DNA of 64,000 bases from Aurantiacibacter atlanticus. GTDB taxonomy: Bacteria; Pseudomonadota; Alphaproteobacteria; Sphingomonadales; Sphingomonadaceae. This document shows, one piece after another, positions 9,167-18,564 of the stretch. The stretch covers positions 149,960 to 213,959 of the forward strand of contig NZ_CP015441.1 of the NCBI RefSeq assembly GCF_001077815.2. The letters are read 5' to 3'. Under the pieces are notes generated by a model, which saw only the letters and a program-made list of their open reading frames with translations, was not told the DNA's origin and ran no database searches. How positions within the stretch are numbered: position 1 is the first letter of the stretch; each line of letters begins with the position of its first letter. The translations under genes were made by a program, and so were the position numbers.

Positions 9167-9606
9167 AAAAACTTCCTGTTCTCCGAGTGTGGAAATCCGG
9201 GCCCTAACCTTATTGCGATTGCCTCGCAAGAGCAAAAACACGCTTTGGGAAAACTTCTCGGTAGCGCTCGTGCGCGTAGCTGTGCAGCGCAGCGCGGGGG
9301 ATTTGCGACACCGATGAGGCAAGGATGTGGTGATTTACCTGAGCTTCAAAGAGTAAGCCTGCGGTCGGCTGTTTTCCTTTGTAACCGAGCAACTGCAACG
9401 CATTTAACACCTTGCGCAGCGCGGTCCTTTTTGCACGAGCAGGGCCAGGCCGATGGCAAGCCCGACAATCCTCGCAAGCCTGAGTTAGGGTTGTTCAACG
9501 AACACTCGTACGCACCCAAACCTTGCGGCCGAGCTTTGACGGCCCGGGTTTCCGGTTTTTCAGCAATTATCGTGGTCTGCAGACGTCATCGAATACGCAC
9601 ACAAAT
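9167..9606. other. intergenic region upstream of the TonB receptor
   Basis: About 440 bases lie between the receptor start and the end of the czcD-like gene. Short frames occur on both strands but none has a ribosome site or a convincing composition. The region should hold the receptor promoter; I see no clear Fur or Zur dyad by eye. Confidence 0.4.
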
Positions 9607-10566
9607 CTAAGGCTGATGGGGTCCGCCAACTTCATGCGGATGTGCGGTTTGATGCGCGGGAACGAGATCGGCTTCGCAGTCCGTTTCAAAGCACGCTTCG
9701 AATGTCGCATGCTCAATTTGAAATTCTTCTTTCAACATCGACCTAGCCCGGCCCTTCACTTTCTCGAATTGCTCAAGTGAAGCGCCTTCAGGGGTTACAT
9801 GCGTTTCCAGCGCCCGGTGATGCTCGCCGATCGACCAAACATGAACATGATGTACTCCGTCGATCCCATCCAACTTTTCGAGTGCCAAAACGATCCGATC
9901 AAACTCCAGCTCGTCGGGAACCGCGCCCATCAAGAGCCGGACTGTCCGCGGCATCAGGGTCACCCCCTGCCAGATGACATAACCGGCGATGATTAGGGTG
10001 ATGATCAGATCCGCGATGTAGAGATCGTATAGCAGGATCAGCGCGCCAGCAACGATCACACCGACCGACGCGAGAGCATCGGAGACGTTGTGCAGAAAGG
10101 CCGCCTTCATGTTGATGCTGTCATGCGAACCGCGATAGACGATGAAGGCAGTCACCAGATCGATGACCAGCGCTATGCCCGCCACGCCTATGACGGTCCA
10201 TCCCTCGACCGGTTGGGGATCGGCGAACCGGTTGATTGCCTCCACCAACAGGTAGAAGCCGATGATAAGCAGCGTCGTGAGGTTGATGAGTGCGGCGACG
10301 ACTTCGCCTTGCGCATAACCGAAGGTCATAAGTTTGTCGGCGGGTCGCCGCCCGATTTTGCGCGCGAACCAGGCCAGGCCAAGCGAAGCCGCATCGCTGA
10401 AATTGTGCAAGGCGTCGGCTATGAGCGCGAGCGACCCTGAGACGATCCCGCCAATGATTTGGGCAACTGTAAGCAAAACGTTGATCGCCACTGCAAAGAT
10501 CAGCTGGCGATCGCTGAGATTTTCTTCGCCGTGACTATGTCCGGCGTGACCGTGGGATTGCTCCAT
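9607..10566 (-). CDS. czcD: CDF zinc/cadmium/cobalt exporter, CzcD/ZitB type
   Basis: 319 residues. His-rich N-terminus ('HGHAGHSHGEE'), six TM helices with both HxxxD-type metal sites ('ADALHNFSDAA', 'FLHNVSDALAS'), and a full cytosolic C-terminal domain with 'VHHVHVWSIGEHHRALETHV'. This is the only complete CDF protein of the five in the window. It exports Zn2+/Cd2+/Co2+ from cytosol to periplasm by proton exchange, as known for the family. Its ATG overlaps the stop of the preceding membrane-protein gene (TAATG), the last step of a six-gene coupled operon starting at 13645. Confidence 0.93.
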   Translation of the reverse strand: MEQSHGHAGHSHGEENLSDRQLIFAVAINVLLTVAQIIGGIVSGSLALIADALHNFSDAASLGLAWFARKIGRRPADKLMTFGYAQGEVVAALINLTTLLIIGFYLLVEAINRFADPQPVEGWTVIGVAGIALVIDLVTAFIVYRGSHDSINMKAAFLHNVSDALASVGVIVAGALILLYDLYIADLIITLIIAGYVIWQGVTLMPRTVRLLMGAVPDELEFDRIVLALEKLDGIDGVHHVHVWSIGEHHRALETHVTPEGASLEQFEKVKGRARSMLKEEFQIEHATFEACFETDCEADLVPAHQTAHPHEVGGPHQP

Positions 10567-11453
10567 TACTCGCGTCCCATTGTGAAGGGTTCAATGCTAA
10601 ACGCGACTGCCGGTCGCTCTGCGGGATGCTCCAAACCCGAATTCGGAAGATCCACCGCGTCTGATAATTCATCAAGCCCGGCGAAAATGAGTGCGAGAAG
10701 GGCGAACCCGACGAGAAAAACAAGAAGCGATTTGAAGTGCCCCGCTGTGTGTGCCGCTTGATGAAGAAGCAAAGCTCTTACCGCCGCAGCCAGGAGCAAC
10801 CCTGCAAGGACGGTGAGGAGCCAAGGCAGCCCGAAACTATCGACACTGTGTACCATCCAGAATGCCAACAGCGCAGAACCGATGAAGGCCAGAGCGAGAC
10901 CGACCTGTAGCGCGATGCGGTCCATTCGGCTTGAGCTAGCGGCTATGAACCTGGAGCCAATCTGACGACTGACCAAGACATTCGCCATGGCCAACCCTGC
11001 CGCGGTGACTATTGCCAAAGTCACGGAAGCGGCTGCTGCAATACCGAGGGTCAAACCATAGCCGATCAGATCGACGATGGAGAAGATCGACGATACAGCA
11101 ACATTGGACAAATCCTCGTCATGATCATGCTGCTTTCTTTTGCCGTCCGCGAAACGGCCTCTGAGATAGCCGGCTGCCTTGCACAGAAGAACATAGGCTC
11201 CTCCACCGAGCAAAAAGAGCACAGGGATGGCCCAGCTGTCGACTGCCGATTGGACGAACGGCGTAACCGCTAGCGCAGCGGTCGCAAACAGAACGCCCGC
11301 AGCAGCAGGATACAACAGATCGGACCGGCGCAATCCCGCCCCCACACGTTCGACCCACAACGTCCCTACGACCAAGCCGGTGCTTGCGAATATCGCAAGA
11401 AGCAAAACATGCGATCGGCTTTGTGTCTCAAAGATAGTGTCGAAAAGGCTCAT
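10566..11453 (-). CDS. eight-TM membrane protein, possibly ZIP-like
   Basis: 295 residues with about eight hydrophobic helices and a central cytosolic loop 'KRKQHDHDED' that could bind metal. The small-residue-rich helices and the short His/Asp loop recall ZIP or other small cation transporters, but I do not see the diagnostic HxxxE helices, so the family is unassigned. It is translationally coupled at both ends (TAATG with the genes at 11453-11632 and 9607-10566). A transport role linked to the CDF and CaCA proteins of the operon is inferred from context. Confidence 0.7.
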   Translation of the reverse strand: MSLFDTIFETQSRSHVLLLAIFASTGLVVGTLWVERVGAGLRRSDLLYPAAAGVLFATAALAVTPFVQSAVDSWAIPVLFLLGGGAYVLLCKAAGYLRGRFADGKRKQHDHDEDLSNVAVSSIFSIVDLIGYGLTLGIAAAASVTLAIVTAAGLAMANVLVSRQIGSRFIAASSSRMDRIALQVGLALAFIGSALLAFWMVHSVDSFGLPWLLTVLAGLLLAAAVRALLLHQAAHTAGHFKSLLVFLVGFALLALIFAGLDELSDAVDLPNSGLEHPAERPAVAFSIEPFTMGRE

Positions 11454-11632
11454 TAGCTTTTCAAACCCCGTACCGCCGGAAGTTCGTCTGCGACTTTCTT
11501 CCGCGCGACAGGCAAATCTCCATCAAAATCTTTTCGGGGAGATGTCCTCATAAGCAAGGGCTGATCGTCATGATCCTCTTCGCGGTGGCTATGGCCGCTC
11601 CGTTCACCCTGATCTCGGTTGTCATTGCTCAT
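11453..11632 (-). CDS. small His/Asp-rich protein
   Basis: 59 residues, soluble, with 'GHSHREEDHDD' near residues 13-23, a pattern common in metal-chaperone loops. ATG at 11632 overlaps the TGA of the CaCA exchanger (ATGA), and its TAA overlaps the ATG of the next gene (TAATG). That double coupling argues for a real gene although it is short. Metal buffering or delivery to the neighbouring exporters is inference. Confidence 0.65.
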   Translation of the reverse strand: MSNDNRDQGERSGHSHREEDHDDQPLLMRTSPRKDFDGDLPVARKKVADELPAVRGLKS

Positions 11633-12651
11633 CCGGCTCCTCCGGAGACTTGCAAAGGCTTCACCCACAGGAATATTACGGCAATAAAAGCCGCATTGGC
11701 TGCCCAGAACGCGAAGATGTGCCATCGACCAAAGCCTCTTTTCTCTTCGTCTCCCAACGAAAGAAAGAGAGCGTATAGCGCGGCCATCAGCACGACGAAC
11801 GCGAGACTGACCCAGAAGAGTTGAAAATTCTCGATCGGCGTTCCGATGATGGTGAGCGGGATGAAGGCGAGCGTCATGGTCACGACATGGTCGCCGATCA
11901 CGCTTGTGCTGGCGGAGGTCACCTGACCGGAGCGCGCGACGCTCCAGGTCGTGAACACCTCGGGCAGCGATGCGACGGCGGCAGTGATGAAAAGACCGCC
12001 GACGATATTCGGGATGCCGAGTGCGCTCACGATCCTTTCGGTCGAGAATACGGTGAAGTAGGCCCCGACCGCCAGGGCGCCGACGCCCGCTATGGCCATC
12101 CATTTCTCCTTTAGACTCCACTCTACCTCCTCTCCCTTCTCTCGGCCCCGAACGAGAGCCTGAAGGAGATAGGCGAGATACGCGATCAGCAGCAGCCATC
12201 CATCGATCGGCTGCAACCCGCGCCAAGGGGCGGGAAGCGTCAGTAGAGCGAAGACCGCGAGGATCGCCAGGTAAGGCAGCGCCTGGACGGTAAGAGCCCC
12301 CTTATCGACCGCGACGTAATGATCACGACGATGCTTCTTGTGCTCCTTGTCAGCACCTTCAAGGGCCCCTTTACGGGTCGCCAGATAAGCGGTCGTCACG
12401 ATCACCGGAATCACCAGAACGGTCGAACCCAGCATGGCGCCAAGGCCGATATCGGACACATCACGAGCAGCGCTCGTCACATTGATGCCCATCTCTGGCG
12501 AAGCGGCGGCTAGACCTAAAAAGGAGCCCCCCGCCGCGACGGAGAACCCCCATTGCTTGCGTAATTTCTTGAGCGGTGCGGACAGGCGTTCCGCGCCCCA
12601 ATGAGCGGCCCAGACGGCGGCGAGGAGAACCGCTGCCCAGACCGCGATCAC
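11629..12651 (-). CDS. CaCA-family sodium/calcium-type exchanger
   Basis: 340 residues with about ten TM helices and the two inverted alpha-repeats of the CaCA superfamily: 'FLGLAAASPEMGINVTSA' (near residue 45) and 'FITAAVASLPEVFTTWSVA' (near 210), each holding the acidic ion ligand (the E in SPE/LPE). The loop between the halves carries 'EHKKHRRDHY'. Such exchangers move Ca2+ or other divalents against Na+ or H+. Context between two CDF genes suggests divalent metal export. It overlaps neighbours by four bases on both sides. Confidence 0.85.
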   Translation of the reverse strand: MIAVWAAVLLAAVWAAHWGAERLSAPLKKLRKQWGFSVAAGGSFLGLAAASPEMGINVTSAARDVSDIGLGAMLGSTVLVIPVIVTTAYLATRKGALEGADKEHKKHRRDHYVAVDKGALTVQALPYLAILAVFALLTLPAPWRGLQPIDGWLLLIAYLAYLLQALVRGREKGEEVEWSLKEKWMAIAGVGALAVGAYFTVFSTERIVSALGIPNIVGGLFITAAVASLPEVFTTWSVARSGQVTSASTSVIGDHVVTMTLAFIPLTIIGTPIENFQLFWVSLAFVVLMAALYALFLSLGDEEKRGFGRWHIFAFWAANAAFIAVIFLWVKPLQVSGGAG

Positions 12652-13277
12652 TTGCGCCAGCCCTCGTGCTCTGTGCCCTCTTCCTCATGGATGTCCATAT
12701 GCGCATCGCGCAGGATCTCGATGCCGCCGTAGATCGCTATGCAGGCCACACCGATCCCGACGACGAGATCGGGCCAATTCGATCCGGTGAAAAACACTAC
12801 GATACCCGCTATGATAATCCCGCCGTTCGAAACGAAATCATTCAAACTGAACGTGGTGGCTGCACGTAAATTGACATCCTTATTCTGCAAACGTTTCAGC
12901 AGGTAAAGGCACCAGAGGTTCACCGCACCGGCAACCAGCGCCATCACCATCATGACGCCGCCGATCGGATCCGAACCCTCCATGAAGCGCCGGATGGCAT
13001 CGAGAATCACACCGCCTGCGAACACAAGCAGCATGACCCCGGAAAAACGCGCGGCTCCGCGCTTCCAGACCCGGGAGCGGGTGAGCGCAAGCAGGCTCAA
13101 TGCATAGACAATCGCGTCCGACGAATTGTCGAGCCCATTGGCAATCAGCGCGTTGGAATCGCCGATTACCCCGGTGATGAAAAACCCTATCGCAATCGCC
13201 ACATTGAGCCAGAAAACGATCCAGAGAGTGCGGCGCTTTTCGGCCGAATCGAGGTTGAGTTCGCCTTCGCCGCTCAT
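12648..13277 (-). CDS. small CDF-like cation efflux protein
   Basis: About 209 residues from the ATG at 13277 (GAAGGAA upstream; that ATG overlaps the TGA of the preceding gene). Six TM segments of CDF type ('ANGLDNSSDAIVYALS', 'FSLNDFVSNGGIIIAG'), no long C-terminal domain, and an acidic His-containing tail ('HMDIHEEEGTEHEGW'). A longer frame reaches back to 13394, but that part overlaps the upstream gene in another frame. Second gene of the six-gene operon; expected to export a divalent metal. Confidence 0.85.
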   Translation of the reverse strand: MSGEGELNLDSAEKRRTLWIVFWLNVAIAIGFFITGVIGDSNALIANGLDNSSDAIVYALSLLALTRSRVWKRGAARFSGVMLLVFAGGVILDAIRRFMEGSDPIGGVMMVMALVAGAVNLWCLYLLKRLQNKDVNLRAATTFSLNDFVSNGGIIIAGIVVFFTGSNWPDLVVGIGVACIAIYGGIEILRDAHMDIHEEEGTEHEGWRK

Positions 13278-13645
13278 GACGCATTCCTTCCGTCTCTCGC
13301 CCAGCTTTCGGCGGCAACCCGCTCGACAGGTGTGAAAAACCTCATCTCCGCGCGGAATAGCGGATCGAAAAGCTTGGTGCCCCACTCTTCCCAACTACTA
13401 TCGCCGACCATCGCGATCCGGCCGAAGCTGTCCTTGTGCTTCGCATCGAATTTCAGGTCGCGCCAGAGACCGCCCATATCCCAGCCAGAAAAGTCGGGAG
13501 CAAGTTCGATAAGCATCGGAACCGTCCCAGGAACTCGCGCCGCGACGCGCTCGAAAAACGGAACGAAGCGGTCATAGTCGCTATCGGAAAGCGTTCCGTC
13601 CGCCCTGATGAGCAACAGACCGTTATCTTCGATTGCGGTGAGCAT
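13274..13645 (-). CDS. SpoIIAA/STAS-like domain protein
   Basis: 123 residues with the alternating strand-helix pattern of SpoIIAA-like proteins ('MLTAIEDNGLLLIRADGTLSDSDYDRFVPFFE', 'RIAMVGDSSWEEWGTKLFDPLF'), the lipid/anti-sigma-like fold found in many stand-alone bacterial proteins. Start chosen at 13645 because AGAGGAGA lies directly upstream; an in-frame upstream ATG at 13798 lacks this. It is the first gene of the coupled metal operon, so it may be a regulatory or membrane-associated accessory. Confidence 0.82.
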   Translation of the reverse strand: MLTAIEDNGLLLIRADGTLSDSDYDRFVPFFERVAARVPGTVPMLIELAPDFSGWDMGGLWRDLKFDAKHKDSFGRIAMVGDSSWEEWGTKLFDPLFRAEMRFFTPVERVAAESWARDGRNAS

Positions 13646-14085
13646 GGCGATTTCTCCTCTTGAATGTTCCGCGCGACCGTCGAGCGGCTTTGGCGCGTCC
13701 TCTGGACAGCGGTAAAAGATGCGCTCGAAACCTCGATAGTTGCAGGTGAAGGGCCGTCCCGGGCTACAATCTTCGATCGTAAGATGGCGCACTTGCATTG
13801 GCCGCGCATGCCGTTCGAAGGGCTTATGGTCATGGTATATGCGATGGCCTCACCCTCATCGCGCCAGATGCCGACAGCGGACAGATCACCGTCCGAAGGT
13901 TGCACCTCTGCATAGAAGCCATCGGCGAAAAACACCCACGCCGTGCCCGTATCGCAGCCGGGCGTTCTGCCGAGGCTCCGCGCGCCCGCAATTGAGTCCG
14001 ATACCGGATCGCTTCGAGACTTGTCAGTCCCGAAGCGATCTGAGGCAGACAAATTGACCTAGCTAACTTCAATTAGCCCTCCCCT
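13646..14085. other. intergenic region between czcA and the CDF operon, with a hairpin
   Basis: No convincing gene. A perfect 10-bp inverted repeat, GATCGCTTCG (14007-14016) and CGAAGCGATC (14031-14040) with a 14-base loop, lies 46 bases after the czcA stop and is probably an RNA stem ending the czc transcript, though no T-tract follows. The promoter of the CDF operon should also be here. Frames with protein-like stretches run through 13800-14050 but start at TTG without a ribosome site. Confidence 0.45.
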
Positions 14086-17000
14086 TCAAGTAACATCCCG
14101 AAGTTCTTTACGTTCCTCAGGCGTGACGTTGCGACGCAGGCGGTCCCACCATCTTTGGCGCCAGCTTCGCTTCTCCTTGCCATCATCGAGTACCAGGCGA
14201 GCGATCGCTGGCAAAACGAACAGCGTGAGCGCAGTGGCTGTGATCAGCCCGCCGATAACCACCGTAGCCAAGGGACGTTGCACCTCAGCACCTGTTCCTG
14301 TGGCAATCGCCATCGGCACAAAACCCAGCGACGCCACCAACGCGGTCATGAGCACCGGTCGCAGTCGCGCCAGCGCGCCATCGGCAATCGCCTCATCCAG
14401 TGACATCCCGCTGTCGAGTCGCTGCCGGATCGCGGTCATCATGACGAGACCGTTGAGCACCGCCACGCCGGAAAGCGCGATAAAGCCGACCGCTGCCGAC
14501 ACCGAGAATGGCAAGCCTCGCAGCGCCAGAGCGAACACCCCGCCAGCCAAGGCCATGGGAATGGCACTGAACACGGCAAGCGCTGGAACCCATCCACCCA
14601 AAGCCATGAACAGCAAGAGGAGAACCAGAGCGAAGGCAATCGGGACGACGATGGTGAGCCGCGCCTGCGCTTCCTGCAGGTTCTGATACTGTCCGCCCCA
14701 TTCGATGAAGGAGGCCGGCGGCATATCGACGCCGGTCGAAACCCTTTCCTGCGCTTCCTCAACAAAGGAGCCGAGATCGCGCTCGCGTACGTTGGCCGAG
14801 ACGATCACAAGCCTTCGGCCCTGCTCTCGCCGAACCTCGGCAAGGCCATCGACGACCTGAAAATCGGCCAATGTCCGCAAAGGAACGGTGACCCCGTTTT
14901 CAAGCACGATCGGGAGCGCGCCGAGCTGGTCGAAATCGTCGCGCGTAGCATCCTCGAGGCGCACGACAACATCGAAACGGCGATCGCCCTCGAACACCAG
15001 TCCTGCTGGCCGCCCGCCGAGCGCGATAGCAACCGACTGTGCCACTTCCTCGACGGTCAGACCATAGCGCGCGATGGTCGGGCGATCGAAGGCGATGTCC
15101 AGCGTAGGAAAGCCGGTCACCTGCTGCACCTTCACGTCCGCGGCGCCTTCGACACCTCCAAGCACGCCCGCGACCTCGCCCGCAGCTTCGGTGAGCGCAG
15201 TGAGGTCATCGCCGTAGAGCTTGACCGCGACATCGCCGCGCACACCGGCGATCAGCTCGTTGAAGCGCAGCTCGATAGGCTGGCTGAACTCGTAGAGATT
15301 GCCGATGAGGCCTCCGAGCGCGCTTTCCATTTCACCAACAAGCTCATCTTTCGGCAAATCGGGATCGGGCCATTCGTCGCGAGGCTTCAGGATGACATAA
15401 GCGTCCGAAGCATTGGGGGGCATTGGATCGCTGGCGACTTCGGCCGTGCCCGTCCGTGAGAACACAAGATCAACTTGGGGAAACTCTTCGAGCCGGTCTT
15501 CGACCCGCCGCTGCATCGCCAGCGAGCGTTCGAGCGATGTCGAGGGGATGCGCAAGGATTGCACCGCGATGTCGCGTTCATCGAGCTGCGGGGTGAACTC
15601 GCTGCCCAGAAAGCCGAACACAAAAACCGCTACTGTGAAGAGACCAACCCCGGCACCAATCATCGGCCAGGGCCGCGCAATGACCTTGCGCACGGCGGGA
15701 CCGTAGCGCTCTTTGGCCCAGCGAATGGGCTTCACCTCCTTTTCGGTCAGCTTCTTGTTGAGCAGGACCGCAATCATCGCTGGCACGAAGGTCAATGAAA
15801 GAACGAAGGCCGAAGCCAGCGCGAGCATCATCGTGATCGCCATGGGCGAGAACGTCTTGCCCTCGACCCCGGTAAAGGTCAGCAGCGGCGCGAAGACGAG
15901 GAAGATAATCGCCTGACCGTAGACGGTCGGTTTGATCATTTCCTGCGCTGCGAGACGCGTTTCGGTCAGCCGCTCACCCAAGGTAAGCAAGCGTCCTTCG
16001 CGATGTTGCCGGGCCGCAAGCCGGGCGACGCTGTTCTCGACAATGATGACCGCACCATCGACGATCAGCCCGAAGTCGAGCGCGCCCAGGCTCATCAGAT
16101 TACCTGAGACACCAAGCCGGTTCATCCCCACCGCTGCCATCAGCATCGAAACGGGAATGACCAGTGCGGTGATTATGGCGGCGCGGATATTGCCGAGCAA
16201 GAGGAACAGGACGGCGATCACGAGCAATGCGCCTTCGAGCAGGTTCTTTTCGACGGTGGAGATCGTCGCATCGACTAGTGAGGAACGATTGTAGACAATC
16301 TCAGCGACAACTCCGTCCGGAAGCGATGCGCGGACCTCTTCAAGTCTCTCGGCAGCACCAGCCGCAACGGTCCGGCTGTTCTCGCCCGCGCGCATCAACA
16401 CGGTTCCCACCACCGCCTCTTCACCGTTCAGTGAAGCAGCACCGGTTCGCAGGTCGCCGCCGATCTCCACATCGGCCACATCGCCGATGCGGATGGGCAC
16501 GCCCTCGCGGGTCGCAATGACGGCTTCTTCGATGTCGGCAATGCTGCCCAGCCTCGCGTCCACGCGGACAAGCAGGGCTTCGTCGGCACGATCGACGAAA
16601 TTGGCGCCTGCCGCCAGATTGGCGGCTTCTAGAGCATCGATGAGTGAGTCGAATGACAGGCCATAGCCGGTGAGACGTGCCGGATCGGGCTGAACAAGGA
16701 ATTGCTTTTCGAACCCGCCAATCGAATCCACGCCGGCCACGCCGTCGATCGAGCGCATCAACGGCGCGACCACCCAATCCTGCACAGTGCGCAGATAGGC
16801 CGCCTTAGCCACCTCACTCTCGAGGCGGTCGCCGCGTTCGGTGATGAAGCTGCCATCGGACTGCCAGCCTGTGCGGCCACCAGTGGTCGCACCCTTGCCA
16901 CCGGGATGCTCATACTCGATCGTATACATCAGCACTTCGCCAAGGCCGGTGGAGATCGGCCCCATGGTAGGCTCCGCTCCTTCGGGCAATGAAGCGCCAA

Positions 17001-17415
17001 TCGGCGCGAGCCGTTCGTTCACCTGCTGCCGGGCGAAGTAGAGGTCGGTGCCCTCCTCGAAAATCGCGGTGACCTGGCTGAAGCCGTTGCGCGAAATCGA
17101 TCGTGTCATCTCCAGGCCTTCGATCCCGGCAAGTCCGGTTTCGATGGGGAAGGTCACCTGCGTCTCGACCTGCGAAGGTGAGAGCGCGGCAGCGCTGGTG
17201 TTGATCTGGACCTGCGTGTTGGTGATGTCGGGAACCGCGTCGATCGGCAGGCGCACCAGATTGAACGCTCCGTAGATCGCTGCGAACACGGTCAGGACGA
17301 TGATCGCCCAGCGGAAACGAACGGCGACATCGAGGATGACTCCGATCGGGCCGTGACGGTGGCTACCTTCGTCCGAAGACATGGGAGAAGATGCCGTGGT
17401 TTGATCAATGGCCAT
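14086..17415 (-). CDS. czcA: heavy-metal RND efflux pump, CzcA
   Basis: 1109 residues, normal for HME-RND pumps. N-terminal TM helix, two large periplasmic loops, and twelve TM helices overall. The HME signature with the key acids is present ('DFGLIVDGAVIIVEN', near residue 447). It is the inner-membrane proton/metal antiporter that drives Co/Zn/Cd (or Cu) export through CzcB and CzcC. ATG at 17415 overlaps the 3' end of czcB by 11 bases. A small insert 'HPGGKGATTGGRTGW' lies in the first periplasmic loop. Zn/Cd/Co rather than Cu/Ag is inferred from likeness to CzcA and the gene order CBA. Confidence 0.95.
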   Translation of the reverse strand: MAIDQTTASSPMSSDEGSHRHGPIGVILDVAVRFRWAIIVLTVFAAIYGAFNLVRLPIDAVPDITNTQVQINTSAAALSPSQVETQVTFPIETGLAGIEGLEMTRSISRNGFSQVTAIFEEGTDLYFARQQVNERLAPIGASLPEGAEPTMGPISTGLGEVLMYTIEYEHPGGKGATTGGRTGWQSDGSFITERGDRLESEVAKAAYLRTVQDWVVAPLMRSIDGVAGVDSIGGFEKQFLVQPDPARLTGYGLSFDSLIDALEAANLAAGANFVDRADEALLVRVDARLGSIADIEEAVIATREGVPIRIGDVADVEIGGDLRTGAASLNGEEAVVGTVLMRAGENSRTVAAGAAERLEEVRASLPDGVVAEIVYNRSSLVDATISTVEKNLLEGALLVIAVLFLLLGNIRAAIITALVIPVSMLMAAVGMNRLGVSGNLMSLGALDFGLIVDGAVIIVENSVARLAARQHREGRLLTLGERLTETRLAAQEMIKPTVYGQAIIFLVFAPLLTFTGVEGKTFSPMAITMMLALASAFVLSLTFVPAMIAVLLNKKLTEKEVKPIRWAKERYGPAVRKVIARPWPMIGAGVGLFTVAVFVFGFLGSEFTPQLDERDIAVQSLRIPSTSLERSLAMQRRVEDRLEEFPQVDLVFSRTGTAEVASDPMPPNASDAYVILKPRDEWPDPDLPKDELVGEMESALGGLIGNLYEFSQPIELRFNELIAGVRGDVAVKLYGDDLTALTEAAGEVAGVLGGVEGAADVKVQQVTGFPTLDIAFDRPTIARYGLTVEEVAQSVAIALGGRPAGLVFEGDRRFDVVVRLEDATRDDFDQLGALPIVLENGVTVPLRTLADFQVVDGLAEVRREQGRRLVIVSANVRERDLGSFVEEAQERVSTGVDMPPASFIEWGGQYQNLQEAQARLTIVVPIAFALVLLLLFMALGGWVPALAVFSAIPMALAGGVFALALRGLPFSVSAAVGFIALSGVAVLNGLVMMTAIRQRLDSGMSLDEAIADGALARLRPVLMTALVASLGFVPMAIATGTGAEVQRPLATVVIGGLITATALTLFVLPAIARLVLDDGKEKRSWRQRWWDRLRRNVTPEERKELRDVT

Positions 17416-18553
17416 GTTCTGCGCCCTCCTTTTCGAGCTCGGACTTCAACAGGAAGGCATTGGCAGTCGCGATCCGCTGACCGGGCTCGAGCCCGGAGAG
17501 GATCGTCACCATTCCGGCAGACCGGCTGCCGATCTCGACCTCCCGAGCCTGAAATCCGCGTCGTGTCCGCACGAAGACAACATCGCGTCCTTCGAGCACC
17601 TGCACAGCATCTTCGGGTACCGCGATACGGCTCTGGTCCAATTCGCCCGAGGGGCGAATACGCGCCTGAAGGAACGATCCGGGCTGCAGACCGGGAACGG
17701 CGCGCGTCAAGGTAAGAACCGCTGTCGCGCTACGGCTCTCGGCATCGAGCGAAGGCGTTACCGACCGGACGCGAGCGCCGATCTCCCTTCCATCGCCGAG
17801 GATCAACGCAGCCTCGTCGCCAGGCTGGATGCGTGAAGCATCTTCGGAAGGCAGCGCAACCTCGATCTGCAAGCCGCTGGGATTGACCACGCTGTAAAGC
17901 TCCTCCCCGGCGTCGACGAACGAGCCGAGCACGATTGGAGCGGCGGTCACACGGCCCGAAAGCGGACTGGTGACAGCGAGCGAGCGTCCATCGCCGCTCA
18001 CGCCTGCCGCGGCGACGGCCGCCTGCGACCGGTTCAGTTCGGAACGGGCAACGTCAAGATTGGCGCGCGCCGCTTCGAGATCCTGGCGTGCGGTCACGTT
18101 GGCTTCGAATAGCCGGCGCTCCCGTTCATAGGCCGCCGAAAGCTCGGTTACGCGGGCGCGGGCGGCACTAAGCTGGGAAGCGAGTGCAGCCGCATCGGCG
18201 CTTTCGATCCGAGCGACGGTCTCGCCCTGCCGGACATAATCGCCAAGCGTCTTGCCAACGCTGCGCACGACACCGGAAGCCCGTGCATCGATGCGTGCGC
18301 TGGCGGTCGGACTTGCCGCAACCGTTGCAGGAAATACGAGTTCGACAGCGGCACCCGTTTGCACCGCTGCGACCTCGATCTCGGCGGTGCGGATCTGCTC
18401 TTGCTCGATTAGCACGAGCCCCTCGGGCAGTTCTGTCTCTGCGACCTCTTCGTCCGCGTGGGTGTCGACCTGGCTGTCAGGCCAGAACATCAGCATCAAG
18501 GCCGAAACAAGTATGACAATTCCGGCGATGATCGCCAGTCTTTTGCGGTTCAT
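17405..18553 (-). CDS. czcB: RND periplasmic adaptor, CzcB
   Basis: About 382 residues: N-terminal membrane anchor, biotinyl-lipoyl halves around 'RIDARASGVVRSVGKTLGDYVRQGE' and 'LAVTSPLSGRVTAAPIVLGSF', a long alpha hairpin between, then beta-barrel and membrane-proximal domains. This protein joins CzcA to CzcC. I favour the ATG at 18553, seven or eight bases after AGGAA; the ATG at 18568 overlaps the czcC stop (ATGA) and is the alternative. No His-rich N-terminal metal motif is seen, unlike Cupriavidus CzcB. Confidence 0.92.
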   Translation of the reverse strand: MNRKRLAIIAGIVILVSALMLMFWPDSQVDTHADEEVAETELPEGLVLIEQEQIRTAEIEVAAVQTGAAVELVFPATVAASPTASARIDARASGVVRSVGKTLGDYVRQGETVARIESADAAALASQLSAARARVTELSAAYERERRLFEANVTARQDLEAARANLDVARSELNRSQAAVAAAGVSGDGRSLAVTSPLSGRVTAAPIVLGSFVDAGEELYSVVNPSGLQIEVALPSEDASRIQPGDEAALILGDGREIGARVRSVTPSLDAESRSATAVLTLTRAVPGLQPGSFLQARIRPSGELDQSRIAVPEDAVQVLEGRDVVFVRTRRGFQAREVEIGSRSAGMVTILSGLEPGQRIATANAFLLKSELEKEGAEHGH

Positions 18554-18564
18554 TTTGGTATTCC

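Noticed and set aside
8264..9610. 448-codon plus-strand frame opposite the TonB receptor
   Set aside because: No ribosome site and Arg-rich composition; the receptor on the other strand is unambiguous.
13453..14052. 199-codon minus-strand frame upstream of the CDF operon
   Set aside because: Starts with TTG without ribosome site and overlaps the SpoIIAA-like gene in another frame. Only 13800-14050 looks protein-like, so at most a remnant.
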